Origin: Amoebophrya sp. A120
Lineage: Eukaryota; Sar; Dinophyceae; Syndiniales; Amoebophryaceae
Assembly (NCBI GenBank): GCA_905178155.1
Contig: CAJINV010000013.1
Span: 2,112,281 to 2,176,280 of the forward strand
Direction: 5' to 3'
DNA: 64,000 nucleotides
Shown here: piece by piece, positions 32,520 to 42,756 of the stretch
Numbering within the stretch: the stretch's first letter is position 1
Layout: every line of letters begins with the position of its first letter
Program-made: the position numbers and the translations under genes
The notes under the pieces: model-generated
Told to the model about the DNA's origin: nothing
Seen by the model: the letters and a program-made list of their open reading frames with translations, nothing else
Database searches by the model: none

Positions 32520-35500
32520 CCCACGCGATGTGACCGCCTCCATCTCGGCGTGGTCGTCGAAGAGATTCTCATAGTATGCACTGCTCACAATCGGCGTTTC
32601 GTCCAAGTACTCCTCTCTCGCTTCTTTCGCCACGAACTGCAGATACTCAAAGTCGCCGTCTCTCTCCAAACTGGCCTTCGGCGGTTTCTGCTTTGTGACC
32701 TGCTCAAACGTTACAATCTCAACCGCTCCAATATTGGAGTCTGGATTTTGTATTTTTGCATGATGAGCATGACAGACTCAGACAGTATTCCACTTTTTGC
32801 GATACAAATTTCGCCAGATCTGATTGTAGCGCGGTTTGGGCCTCCGAAATTTGTGATGCGCAATCCTATGAGAGTTGGCTAGATATTCATCATTAATGCA
32901 CTCCTTGCATCACAGATTTCCATATTCTACTGTAACCTTTGACGTTGTAACAGCTGAGCAGGTTATATGCTTCTTCTGATGTTTCTTGTCCTTCTTAGAA
33001 GAAGTCGGAGAGGACTTCGAAACACTAGATGCACTTCCCATGGTCCCCGCCGGCGCCGCGCTGCCTGGGCTATTGTTTAGGGCCATGGAGGCTCGCACAT
33101 TTTTTCCCAACTCCATCTGTGCCCCCGGGATCTCCACCTTGTTGTCGTCGTTTAGATCATAGATGTTGTTTTTGGTGAAGAAATCTCCGGTGCTCTCGGG
33201 CATTCGGTCGTAAAAGCTATCCCGGGTAGTTTCGGGGAGCACGTCCAGGAACTCGCTCATGTTTGCCGACAACAGCTGTTGACTCAGCAGCCGGTCGTTG
33301 GTTACGTTTTCCATGGTTTATGAACTGCAAAAGTAGAAGTATCGCACTCGTATAAATTTAAATGCATTACAAATTTCCTCAGCATGACATAATGCCGATT
33401 TACCTGTAACAAAAGGCTTTGCAATGCATGATTGCAATACGAGTAAGATATTTATACACAGGATATGGTTTTCTGCGCCGCAAACGCCTCCTCCTGTCGC
33501 CGGCGGAAGCTGGGCCACGAACTCATCGGCATCGACTGGTTCTTTTGCGTTCCCGCGGCCGCTTGGGACGACGAGAGGGGATAGTAGAACGACGCGTTCA
33601 TCTCCCCGATAGTTGTAGTACCCTCCCCCGCCGCGAAGGCGTACCTTTCTGCCGCGCTGCTCGCCGGAGCGGCAGAAAGGTACGAACTTCTGCCCGTCAA
33701 AATTCGCGAAGTGGACGCAATCCGCTGCACACCGGCACCAACGTTGGAAGTTGTTCCTCCGCTTGATGATGTGCTCTTTTTTTGCACCGTTAAGTTGAAC
33801 TTCCAATTCGCGCTCGCGGAGGAAGCGGAGGTAGTTTTCTGCTGCTGCTGTAACTTTGAATTTGATCGTTCCACCGAGGCCGAATTTACAGAGGAATTCT
33901 TGCTACCAGAACTCCTGCGCACGACAAACCTCGGGTCGCTGGCCTCCAGAATCACGTCGCCGTTTGAGTTGGTGGTAATGTCAACACGGTCGTAAAGCTC
34001 GTTCTGTTTCCGAGAATAGGAGCTGCTGCTCGACGACGAGCTGCCGGACCTTGCTTTATTTCACACGGAATAAATTTACTAGCATACAAAAACAAATCGA
34101 GTCGATTTGTGTTGACCCATGAACCTGCCTGGATACACAAATAAATCTGGCACACACAAAAACTACACGACAGAATGCCACTTCTTGCGACATGCAGAAG
34201 AAACTACCCTCGTTCGGTGTTCAGTCCTCCATATGATATGATCGTCTTTGCATAATCGTATCAATTTGTACGTTGTGGTACAAGAAATTATGCTAGAAAA
34301 GTTTTTCCGGTGCGATATTGCTCGCTCCGCAGTCAAGTCTACCGGTCCCGTCCTGCTATTCCGACTGGTGCGGTACACCCAGGAACTACTGCTTCGGCGT
34401 TGCTTTTCGTTGACGACCAAGTGGTAGTGAAACCCCAACAGCACCATAATAATGACCGGAATGAGAAATTTGTCGAGGTACGCACAGTCGTTCAAATGCG
34501 CCAGAGTGTCTGGGTTCCAGGAGCACTGCGTCACCAGGTAGGCTATCCCGTATGCATTGCAAACATGTGGTCTGGGTCTGGAAGCGAGCGAACTCGTGAT
34601 GCGTGTTGCGGGTCACACAAAAATCTGTCTTGACAATATTGCAAAAGATGCCTACTTCTGACCATGCTGGTGAGAGCTGATTCTGCATGCAGAAGAGGCA
34701 CTACTAAGTGGCTGCAGAACGTGTGACGCTAAGCCCTGCATTCCATTGCAGATTGGAAAAATTGCACGACAAATCTCGAGATCTTCCCGACCCAGATAGA
34801 TTTGCGATGCATATCTCGGCGAACAAAGCAATCACGTGCCAGGCGGGAACCTGGTACTTTTCCAAGCACACGCGCTCGAACAGCAAACCTGAGAAATAAA
34901 AAAAAATTCGGATGGAAACTAATACACGGGTCTGCAATGTAGTTGTGACAGTAACTGCCTGGGCTAGCACACGCATTCGAACTACACGCAGAAGCTGTAG
35001 CTAAGATCTACCAGCCAATGGCATCAAAATTTATACCGAAGAAAATCGGAAGAAAGAATAAGAAAGCAGTTATCCAAAACCCTACTTGTAATCATCCCCG
35101 CAGTGACGAAGCAGCAGAAGAGCAAAACGCACACCCTGGGCATGTCCTCGTTCTGCACCGACCTGACGCGCGGACTATTTTGGTTGCCTTCGGTTTGCAG
35201 ACACGGCGTAATAAGCGTGAAGAAGCCGAGATAAAACGCGTTCGCATTCTGCTGCAGCATCAACCGGATGTTGACCAACAGCTCCACAATTTTCGTCACG
35301 CCAAAAAAGATCAGGCTGGCCTCGACAATGCACAGGGCGGAAATATGACAGCCGCAAAAAGTCGAAGCACTACTCGTACTTCCGCGGAGTACTAAGTGGA
35401 AGTTTCTAGGAATTGGGAAAATTCAAAAAAATTCCCACCCCTTCGAATTTTCTTCCGGCTGCAGAAGCTCTCCCTCGCGGTGTTCGGCTTGCCTGGCGCG

Positions 35501-36741
35501 CCTACATTTGTTTGCTGCCTTTGAAAATGGAAACAGCAAAAGACTGCTTCAGACCTGAGACGTATCGCCACGCAGTGAGATCATCACTGCAGGCAGGTAC
35601 TTTTTCAGGTCCCTAACCTCGATCGCCTGCTTGTTATCAGCGGAGGCTCCGCACACACACAAAATCGCTCTGCATTTGAATACGCAGCGACGTCCTCTGC
35701 GGGGGCATCACAGTCAAAGCACTGCACTACGGCCACACGTCGTTGAGGTATCTGGGCTCACTCTACCGATCACCAGCCCGCCGAAAATCTGCGGGCTGAG
35801 GTTGCCAAACTGGTGCTGCAGCTTTGGAAGGGGCCAATGGGGTCGGGCGCGTGGCCTACCCGGCGCGAGGAGGTGCGGAAACATTTGGCCGGGAAGGGGA
35901 AGGATGACCCCGGCGCCTTCAGGCCAAAAGCGCCACCGTGCCACCGCGATTCAATTTCTTAGGAAAATTTTTTCGAACCGGCGCAATTTGGCATCTTGGG
36001 GCCACCCACCCGCCCCAGCAGTCTGCCCTGTGTCCAGGTGCCCTATCTGTGTGGGAATTGTGCGGCGAACTGGTGGGCGGTGCAGTAAGCCCAAATACCG
36101 CAAAGGCCTGCGACTTCGGTGTGTGTCGTTGACTTCGATGCGCCCGTAGGAGTCGCTGCGTTTTTATGAATCGGGAACGATTTGCGTGCGTGTGTGGAGC
36201 CTCCGGCGGTGACAGGTTCGCGATCGAGGTAAGTGCGACCTGAGACGCGCCGTCTTGTTTTGATGCTTTTGGAGAGTGGTAGCGCGTGCGATGTCTACGA
36301 CAGCCTTTTCCTCTTTCCATTTCGCAGTACAACAAACAAATGCTGGCTCGCCACGCCAGCTATACACCGCTACGAGGAGCCGCCGCAGCCGGGGGAGGGT
36401 TCGCAGGGAAGACAATTTTTTCAAATTTTCCCAATTCCTAGAAACTTCCACTTAGTAGTCGAAGCACTACTCGTACTTCCGCGGACTGACTTCCGAAGTA
36501 GATCACCCTGCTGCTCATCCGCACTGTCAGTGTAGTAGTTTTTGGCTTTACTCGAGCCTGCTCCCGCGCCGGGGGGCAGAAGGGGCGACGATGAATTCCG
36601 ATTCCCAGCAGTCCTACCCTGCTGTGGATTCGTCGTCGCTTGTCGCAACAGCGGCGTTTGCTCACTTCGAGAACCTTGCTGTTCGTAGTTGATCTGGTCC
36701 TCCGCGAACCAGCCGTTGGAATTAAGTTTTTTCGAATTCAT
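32514..36741 (-). CDS. Polytopic membrane protein of unknown function, seven exons
   Basis: Exons 36741-36486, 35388-35086, 34888-34816, 34547-34323, 34055-33472, 33319-32973 and 32693-32514 sum to 1968 nt, 655 residues. A hydrophilic N-terminus (MNSKKLNSNGWFAEDQ...) leads into several membrane helices: around ALCIVEASLIFFGVTKIVELL, FYLGFFTLITPC, VCVLLFCCFVTAGMITSLLF, VIALFAEIAYLV and FLIPVIIMVLLGFHYHLVV. A long Ser-rich cytoplasmic tail ends EAVTSRGF. Intron 34889-35085 is GT-AG; the other five are TSD-bounded. The stop codon TAG is formed by the terminal bases of the 4.5-kb TIR element, so the native C-terminus may have been longer. Six helices would suit a channel or transporter, but no signature was recognised. 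Confidence 0.75.
32694..32972 (-). mobile_element. Introner, family E, TSD AAGCA
   Basis: A 279-bp intron between AAGCA copies (plus TGCTT at 32689-32693 and 32968-32972). The inverted ends begin ACCTGCTCA and contain CGTTACAATCTCAA, like the intron at 20163-20426. Splicing gives H-Q-K-K-Q-K-P-P. No register gives GT-AG. Confidence 0.88.
33320..33471 (-). mobile_element. Short introner, family A-like ends, TSD AAACCAT
   Basis: A 152-bp intron between AAACCAT copies (plus ATGGTTT at 33313-33319 and 33465-33471). The ends carry AGTATCGCACTCGTA and its counterpart, without minisatellite units. Splicing gives A-Q-K-T-M-E-N-V. The ATG at 33314 is therefore internal, not a start. No register gives GT-AG. 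Confidence 0.85.
34056..34322 (-). mobile_element. Introner, TSD AGCAA
   Basis: A 267-bp intron between AGCAA copies (plus TTGCT at 34051-34055 and 34318-34322). The inverted ends share CACCGGAAAAA-like sequence. Splicing gives E-R-A-R-S-G-S. Confidence 0.8.
34548..34815 (-). mobile_element. Introner, family F, TSD GATA
   Basis: A 268-bp intron between GATA copies (plus TATC at 34544-34547 and 34812-34815). The inverted ends contain the family F core, GCAAACATGTGGTCTGGGTC on one side and GCAAATCTATCTGGGTC on the other. Splicing gives F-A-E-I-A-Y-L-V. No register gives GT-AG. Confidence 0.87.
35389..36456 (-). mobile_element. 1.07-kb foldback element acting as an intron, 29-bp flanking repeats
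   Basis: The ends are 33-bp inverted repeats beginning ACTAAGTGGAAGTTTCTAGG. The two arms, about 500 bp each, stay similar as inverted repeats well inside the element: the stretches after GGAGGCTCC near 35643 and near 36205 on the opposite strand correspond base for base over long parts. Perfect 29-bp direct repeats flank it (35360-35388 and 36457-36485). Both copies are coding in the same frame, and removal of the element plus one copy joins GSTSSAST to FCGCHISAL. No transposase was seen. Confidence 0.88.
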
Positions 36742-37897
36742 GATAGTGCAGCTCCAGAAAGTGGTTAATAGGAAAGAGCGAGTTCAATGTCGGAAATTTT
36801 GTTTGGTAAAAGGTAATTTTGGTTATCAAGTTGCATTCATGGGTAGGATGGAATAAAAGAGATAAAACACTCCAACATTCATCCAACGAAAAAAGGCAAT
36901 TTTTCAAATGTAAATGCTCGCCGCAAAAAACAGGGATTACTAGCGTCTGGCGAGCAATAACGACCTAGATACCACACGCTACGCTACCCCCGTAGGGGAA
37001 GATACGCTACGAGACGAAATTACTTTATAGTGGCCTCTATTTGCTTGTGTGGACCTTCTCCTTGGTGTCTATGTACGATCGTGGTCCTCTTCCCCTCTGA
37101 ATGGAGACAAACAAGAAGTTTTCAACATTCTACCCGACTGCGGGGCGAGTATTTTCAAGTACATCGGTCTCGTTGTGTTCTTGATCCACTTGGCAACAAG
37201 GGTGCATGATCTATTAGGATCCGGGAAACCAAAACCGAAAGCAACCGCGGTCCGATTGGACTGTTGGCTGCAGAAGGAGTTTCTTCATTCCTGTCGACAG
37301 ACCGACACATGCCGCTGTACATGCCGCACGTGTTCCTTTTGCTTTTGCAGCAAACCGAAAGGTTGATAATAAAACAGGGCACAATACCGAACAATTCTTC
37401 GAAATCGAATCAAAGTCAAACCGATCCGTGATAGAAAATACTGCTACAACCAGACCGAGCGAGACGTGCGAATAAAAACCCCTCGCAGCTAGGTGTGGCT
37501 AGAAATCGCAACGGCCGATCTTTGTTCTATCGACAAAAATCGAATCTACAGCGAGTTGCGTAGTCAACATCGAGTCGATATTTTTTGTGTTGTTCTTCAT
37601 ACCGCTGAACACTTTTAATATCTTGCCACACTGCACGAGCAAGTACACATTTAGTCTGCTCCTCAAGGAAGTAGAGATCATGCGACCTTTGTTTTTGGTT
37701 CCGTCACGAGCATGCAGGTGAGCTCGGAAAGTTGTATTTGTGCGCGGTATTCTTTTTAAAGCGAGTACTTACTGAAGTTCCAGCACACGACGGCATCAAA
37801 CAACCGTGACCATGCCCAAGCAGTCCGCCGCTCGCAAAACCTGCCGTCGCCTGCTCGCCGAGAAGAGCGCACCTTGAGGGAACGAAGTAGTACGAGT
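36742..37897. other. Intergenic, no gene supported
   Basis: Short ORFs on both strands. The plus-strand 37049-37366 ORF is Cys-rich at its end but has no supporting context. A GCTAC/GTAGG-rich patch lies near 36960-37015. Confidence 0.35.
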
Positions 37898-39980
37898 TCA
37901 CAGTATTGTCATCGACCCCTGCGTCCAGCTTCGGAACTCTTCTTGGCTGATGATATCATCGTGCCGCACCCGAAAACTCAATGCGCGGGAAATGTAGTGC
38001 AACTCTTCGGTCGAGAAAGTCAAGTCCGTCTGGGTATCGAAGAGCGGAGAAAGAAGCTTCAACTACTAGCATGTTACTATCGTGTGATAATTTTGAGTAT
38101 GCATTCTGGTTGGTTTCCGAGATGAAACCAAAAACATGTCTCAGACGTGTATGGATTTCGTTTTCGCCTGATGAAGGCATTGCACACAGGATTGATTCGC
38201 CTGTCCTCTTGGCCTGGCTTCCTTCTGTATTTTGTTACGTACAACGCAAATAATCACAGAAGAACAGGCATGCTAGTCGCTGGTAAAGATGTGCATTTCT
38301 GCGCGATAAACATTCTGCTTTGCTAGCTCGTTGAATTCCTCGAGTGTCAAGCCCCTGCGGATGATTGATTTAAAGCATCATTCGCCTGTAAAGATGATCT
38401 AAAATTTTCACCCCCTGTGCCGCATGCTATTTTCACACACAGATTCAAACGCAAATCGCGACGGCGCGCTTGATGTTGATTTACTATTCATTCTACTCAG
38501 ACCGGGTTTCTTGTGGTGGCGAAACTGCATCTGCAGCTGCAAAAACTTTTTATTCATATAGAAATACCTTGCCGGCACCATATCGAGTACTGCGTTAGCG
38601 CCCTTTGCGCAGATTGCTTTTCGCAGCTTTTCTAGTCGCATGGATTTCTGGACGCCGAAGTACACACTTACTCCGCCCAGGGCTCCCACGACGGCAGCCA
38701 GAACAAAGCCTATCATGGGATCGAGGCCGAGGTTGAAAAGGCTGGCCCAAATCATCGTGGCAAGGAATAGGTACCTGGGAGATAACGATAAGAGTCAGTA
38801 GTTGATAGTAAATTTCTAATGGATCAAGCTGCAGGGCGGCCTGCTACCTCTTTCTCGTCTACCAGGAGTTTCATTATGCACTATTAAAAATGCGTACTTA
38901 AGGCTTATTTCTAAAACCTACCCTCGTGACATATCGTGAACAAGAGAAAAATGTTCAGTCACGCAAATTGTACCATGCGCCCCTTCCGGTGAAACGTGTC
39001 ATGAAAAGCAGGTATCGGAAAATTGCGAGGCGGATTTGGTTATGCAGCAAAAAAAAATGTCATGTCGTTCACGCGGCAATAGATTGCATGCAAAAACAAG
39101 TAGTAGTTTTTCAATTTCGTCCGCCATCCAACCATGCCTATACACAACTATCCCGCATTGAAAAGAATCCATTTACGATCTGCAAACTAACAGGAAGAGT
39201 ACTCACTGACATGCAGTTCCTGTGAACGACACGGACGCTTTTCCAGTGCGCAATCGTGAAGTTGCGTGTTCTCGTAGGGCATGTCCAGAATAAGCATCAG
39301 CAAACCGAATATCAGAAGGTAGACCTAAATTGAAAACATAGCGACTTACGTACAGATACTTTATTCGTACTATTCGTATTCATCTATTTCTTGTTCTTCC
39401 GTATCTCCTGCATGACCAGCCGCCTCTGCTCATGAACCACAATTAATTTACCCCCACCACGCTCGCCCACTCGGGACCACATGGGAAGTGGGCCATACAA
39501 CGGTGACGATGATGCGACGATCGAAGCAAACTAAATTATACAAACCTGGTTGCAGAAGCTGAAGGGTGATAGGAAGCTGCTGATGCCCCCAATTATTCCA
39601 AGTACGCCGCCTGCCGTGACGCAGCCCTGGACATTTGGTGTCAGTTATCGGTGCCTTCAATTACTATTTGCATTTCCTTTCTCTTCAAAGGAAAGAAACA
39701 GGCCTCGGCCTCCTATCTCTCATGCATGATAACCCATGAGGGCCGCAAGATCCAAAGCACTCTGATTCTGAATCCATTTTCCGTTCTGCTTTTTTATCGA
39801 CAAGCGAAAGTGAGGCACACACTTTCTTCAATTTTTGCGAGTAGACGTTAATAAATAAACACATACCGCCCCGACGAAGAAGAGAAATTTCCACAGCCCG
39901 CCGAAATTTGAGGAGGCAAACGCGCCGATTTTTGCGCCGGCCTCGGTGGCCAGCAAAGCACCTTTCTCCGTGGATGCCAT
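37898..39980 (-). CDS. Small four-helix membrane protein with C-terminal EF-hand (COPI-associated/Tvp-like)
   Basis: Exons 39980-39867, 39626-39546, 39324-39233, 38774-38539 and 38058-37898 sum to 684 nt, 227 residues. Helices are near GLWKFLFFVGA, GVLGIIGGISSFL, VYLLIFGLLMLILDMP and MIGFVLAAVVGALGGVSVYFG. This layout and size resemble the COPI-associated/Tvp15-type Golgi membrane family; that is a family-level guess. The C-terminus holds an EF-hand: helix KKFLQLLSPLF, loop DTQTDLTFSTEE with Asp, Gln, Asp, Thr, Ser and Glu at the ligand positions, then a second degenerate one (HDDIISQEEF). Introns 39627-39866 and 39325-39545 are GT-AG. The exon 3 donor and the last junction (AGCT repeat, 38055-38058 and 38535-38538) are less certain. 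Without the last junction the frame would stop at 38408. Confidence 0.62.
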
Positions 39981-40695
39981 CGATTGGTTCTTATGCTTTT
40001 TCACCGAACTGAATCTATCGAAAGTTACTACGTAATATTAAAAAGTGTCCTCTACAGTCTCTGAATCCAGATGTTGTGTCGCCACGAAAGAACTGCACGG
40101 ATTTTGTTTTTATGGTAAAACCAAACTACGCAAACTCCTTCGCTTCTTCCAACTTCTTGCTCTGCTCGTGCTCCTCTTTGATAGATGTAGAGCTAGCTCA
40201 ACGCCTCATACAGGCGCCGTTACGCGCATCGGAAGTTCTAAAGTCGTTGACTACCATACCGCTCCGCTGACACTTGTTCTGAAGATGCTTTAGTGACGCC
40301 ACTCCTTTGAATATGACTCTGACTGGACTCCACGCTTTTACACCTGTATAGATGAAAAAGATTTATTGCTTATGTCTCCTTTCTTGGTACTTAAGCGTCT
40401 GAAAAGTTGTACAAGCTTAGCTCTTGTCCACAGCAGCTCTGCATGTTGCGCCTCTGCTGCACTGAGTGTCTTTGCGAAACCCACCTTCCGTAACGTCGAA
40501 CAACGAAATTCATTATCATTACTTAAATGTAGAAAAGCAACAGCTTCGTGGGCTGGAAGTCCAGAGATTTTTCACATAAAAACGACCGGTTCGGACACTG
40601 ACATCGCGTCATCAATGGCGAGATGAGCTCTTTGTGGAAGTGAATTTCCAGCACATGATTTTTTCTTTCGTCCTCGTCCACTTTCTTCTATATTA
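39981..40695. other. Intergenic, no gene supported
   Basis: The spacer between the VKOR stop codon and the start of the small membrane protein. Only short, poor ORFs. Confidence 0.4.
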
Positions 40696-42142
40696 TCATT
40701 CTGCTTTCGTCCTACTACCGGTGCCGGTCAGCACTGCCGACGTCTTCTGTCTTTCACACGCTCGTCTTTCCAGATAGAAGCAAACAAAACAAATGACGTT
40801 CAAACAGTAGGTGGCGAAGCACACAATGCAGAATTCCTGCAACACAAACTTCAAAACCGAGGCGAGGTAGACCGTGAAGAGCAGGGACGCGATTCCCAGG
40901 TAGTAGTAGAGATCGATGGGAGAGGGCACGAAGTCAAAGGCAGCAATTTTTTTCCACTTTCTTCCAGCTGGGAACGTCAGGACGAGAATAAAATAGACCA
41001 GCCCGAAATACGGAAGGGTAAAATCGTATTTCCCGTGCCTCTCGACCAGCCGAATATGCACTGCAAACATGTCTCGGCTTGGAAGAGTGCACTCGTTCTT
41101 TGTCATGCATTTTTTCAATTACGCAGCTGGCATGGAATCATGCACACAGAATCAAGACAGAATGTTCGAGGACTTCATTCTCCATGCTCCTCCCTCCGAG
41201 TTCGCTCTTGAGGTGGCTAAAGTCAAGCTAAACTTTGGGAGCAGACGCAACAGAGATTTTTTTGCCTGAATCCGAGCACGCATCACGAATTCGGTTCTTT
41301 CCCGAGGACCTAGTTGCAGTGGATATCCAAAATGGCTCAGCAATCTAGCGTAGGAGGATTGAAACACCTTGCTGCAACTCGACCACTTATCCTACAGAAA
41401 AGTAAACCCATACCACGAAAAAACTATCTAGTAAATTTTCCATGCCAGTGGCGCATTTCGTGTGTCTTTCTAGTTGACGGTAACGGCCAGCATAGCAAAC
41501 ACACAGATGACCGAAAACCTTCTCATGCAGATGCAACCGCTTGCATCTTCCATTTTGCATGACAGAACCCAAGCCACGTGGCACATCACCATCTTTATTT
41601 TGTGAAAGAAACACTAACACAGCAGCACCTATCCAATTTTTTCTGTTATGGGTATACTTTCCCCCTTTAGGATACCCCTTGAGGAAGGAAAACAGACTTA
41701 GTATCGGCACTTGCGTCGTTTCGTCAGTGAAGTCACACGCGGCCTGGTACCCCGGGTTTTGTTCCAGCTGCTGTTCCACGTGCAGAGTGTAGAACTGGAG
41801 TAGAATACCGCAATATGCATTACAAATATGTCTGGATTTGAAAAGTTGTGACGCTAACTTGCGAATCCTAAGCAACCTTGAATAAGGGGGGGGGGGGGAC
41901 GCGCATGACAAGTTTCTGAGCTACTAGGTCTTGCGTATACTGCGACTGCATGGGAAATTGAAACTGTAAGTGGAACTGCGTTTTCGCATTACAAAAACAC
42001 AGTGCGGTAGCGTGACACGCATGACCGATCTTTTTTTCCTGTCAGCAAAGCATGACAAATCTTGCAATCTTCCAGACCCACACATATTTGCAATGGATAC
42101 GAAACATCCGGAGAGAAAAACGACGGGAACGCGGAGGAGCAT
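40696..42142 (-). CDS. Vitamin K epoxide reductase (VKOR) family protein
   Basis: Exons 42142-42101, 41794-41711, 41385-41276 and 41053-40696 sum to 594 nt, 197 residues. VKOR-family proteins are four-helix ER or membrane thiol oxidoreductases that pass electrons between quinones and thioredoxin-like partners. Seen here: a first helix leading to YTLHVE, the loop Cys pair Cys34 (AACDF) and Cys46 (SSCSKVF), helices around YFGLVYFILVLTFP and LYYYLGIASLLFTVYLASVL, and the catalytic CIVC at 154-157 in FVLQEFCIVCFATYCLN, followed by a basic tail. The loop cysteines are 12 apart (8 in the human enzyme as I recall it), so the second intron may be misplaced by a few codons. The intron at 41054-41275 is TSD-bounded; the ends of the other two were set as GT-AG because that keeps the frame. 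Confidence 0.88.
41054..41275 (-). mobile_element. Probable introner, diverged family F ends, TSD TCGG
   Basis: A 222-bp intron between TCGG copies (plus CCGA at 41050-41053 and 41272-41275). One end reads GCAAACATGTCTCGGCTTGG, a variant of the family F core; the other is more diverged. Splicing gives R-A-R-L-V-E-R-H. Confidence 0.65.
41795..42100 (-). mobile_element. Family F element in first VKOR intron
   Basis: The family F core is visible at both ends (ACAAATATGTCTGGATTTG near 41820 and CCAGACCCACACATATTTG near 42072). A GT-AG register (GTATCC to CTCCAG) keeps the frame. A nearby alternative with a 2-bp repeat also keeps it and would lengthen the first helix. Confidence 0.65.
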
Positions 42143-42756
42143 TCTATGGGTCTACTGGTAGACGGGTGGTATTTTTATTGAGCGCTAGTACTTACTGTTT
42201 AATAATAGACAAACTTTACTTCTGACACACACACGCTAGCATTTAGGAATAGGAAAGAGCAATAAAAGAAGTTTGCTCAGCATCGCAGTCCGTGCTTGAC
42301 CCTATCACACGAACGCCTCCTCAGGTTACGTCACGCTGCATCGGGACCAACTACAGGCGCAAGAACTGAGAGCGCGCAACATACATAGGCAATGATCCTT
42401 TCCGCCACAAAAAGACCTGCAACCGAGGGCATCTTGTTTGAACAGCATGCGAGCGCCAGATTGACTAAGGTTGTTGATCTTACACGCTGCGGTGAGAAGA
42501 ATAATCATGAAAAAAGTGCGGCGCACAACGAGACGAGTTACTTCTATTTCATGCAGCTGCCTTCTTCGGGCAGCCACCGTACTCCGCTCCTATGGTGCGT
42601 CGCGCGACTTTTTGAAAAAATGCCAATGTCTGACACGGTTTTGGTTCCGTTTACATGAAGAACAAGAGAGAAAGCTCCACATTTAAACTCAGTTTACTTT
42701 GTCCTGAGCATTGCTTGACTTCACCAAGACCAACACGAAAAAAAGCATCACGATCC
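42143..42756. other. Intergenic, no gene supported
   Basis: The spacer between two minus-strand genes. No repeat or RNA was recognised. Confidence 0.4.

Noticed and set aside
32910-33314. Gene start at the ATG at 33314
   Set aside because: The 7-bp repeat AAACCAT includes this ATG and splicing to the upstream exon keeps the frame, so the Met is internal.
35631-36335. ORFs on both strands inside the foldback element
   Set aside because: The plus-strand and minus-strand ORFs share peptide patterns (EAPHTH...) only because the two arms are inverted copies; no transposase motif.
38408-38755. Stop at 38408 as the end of the small membrane protein
   Set aside because: An in-frame junction to a downstream exon completes an EF-hand; kept as the alternative because inverted ends are not clear there.
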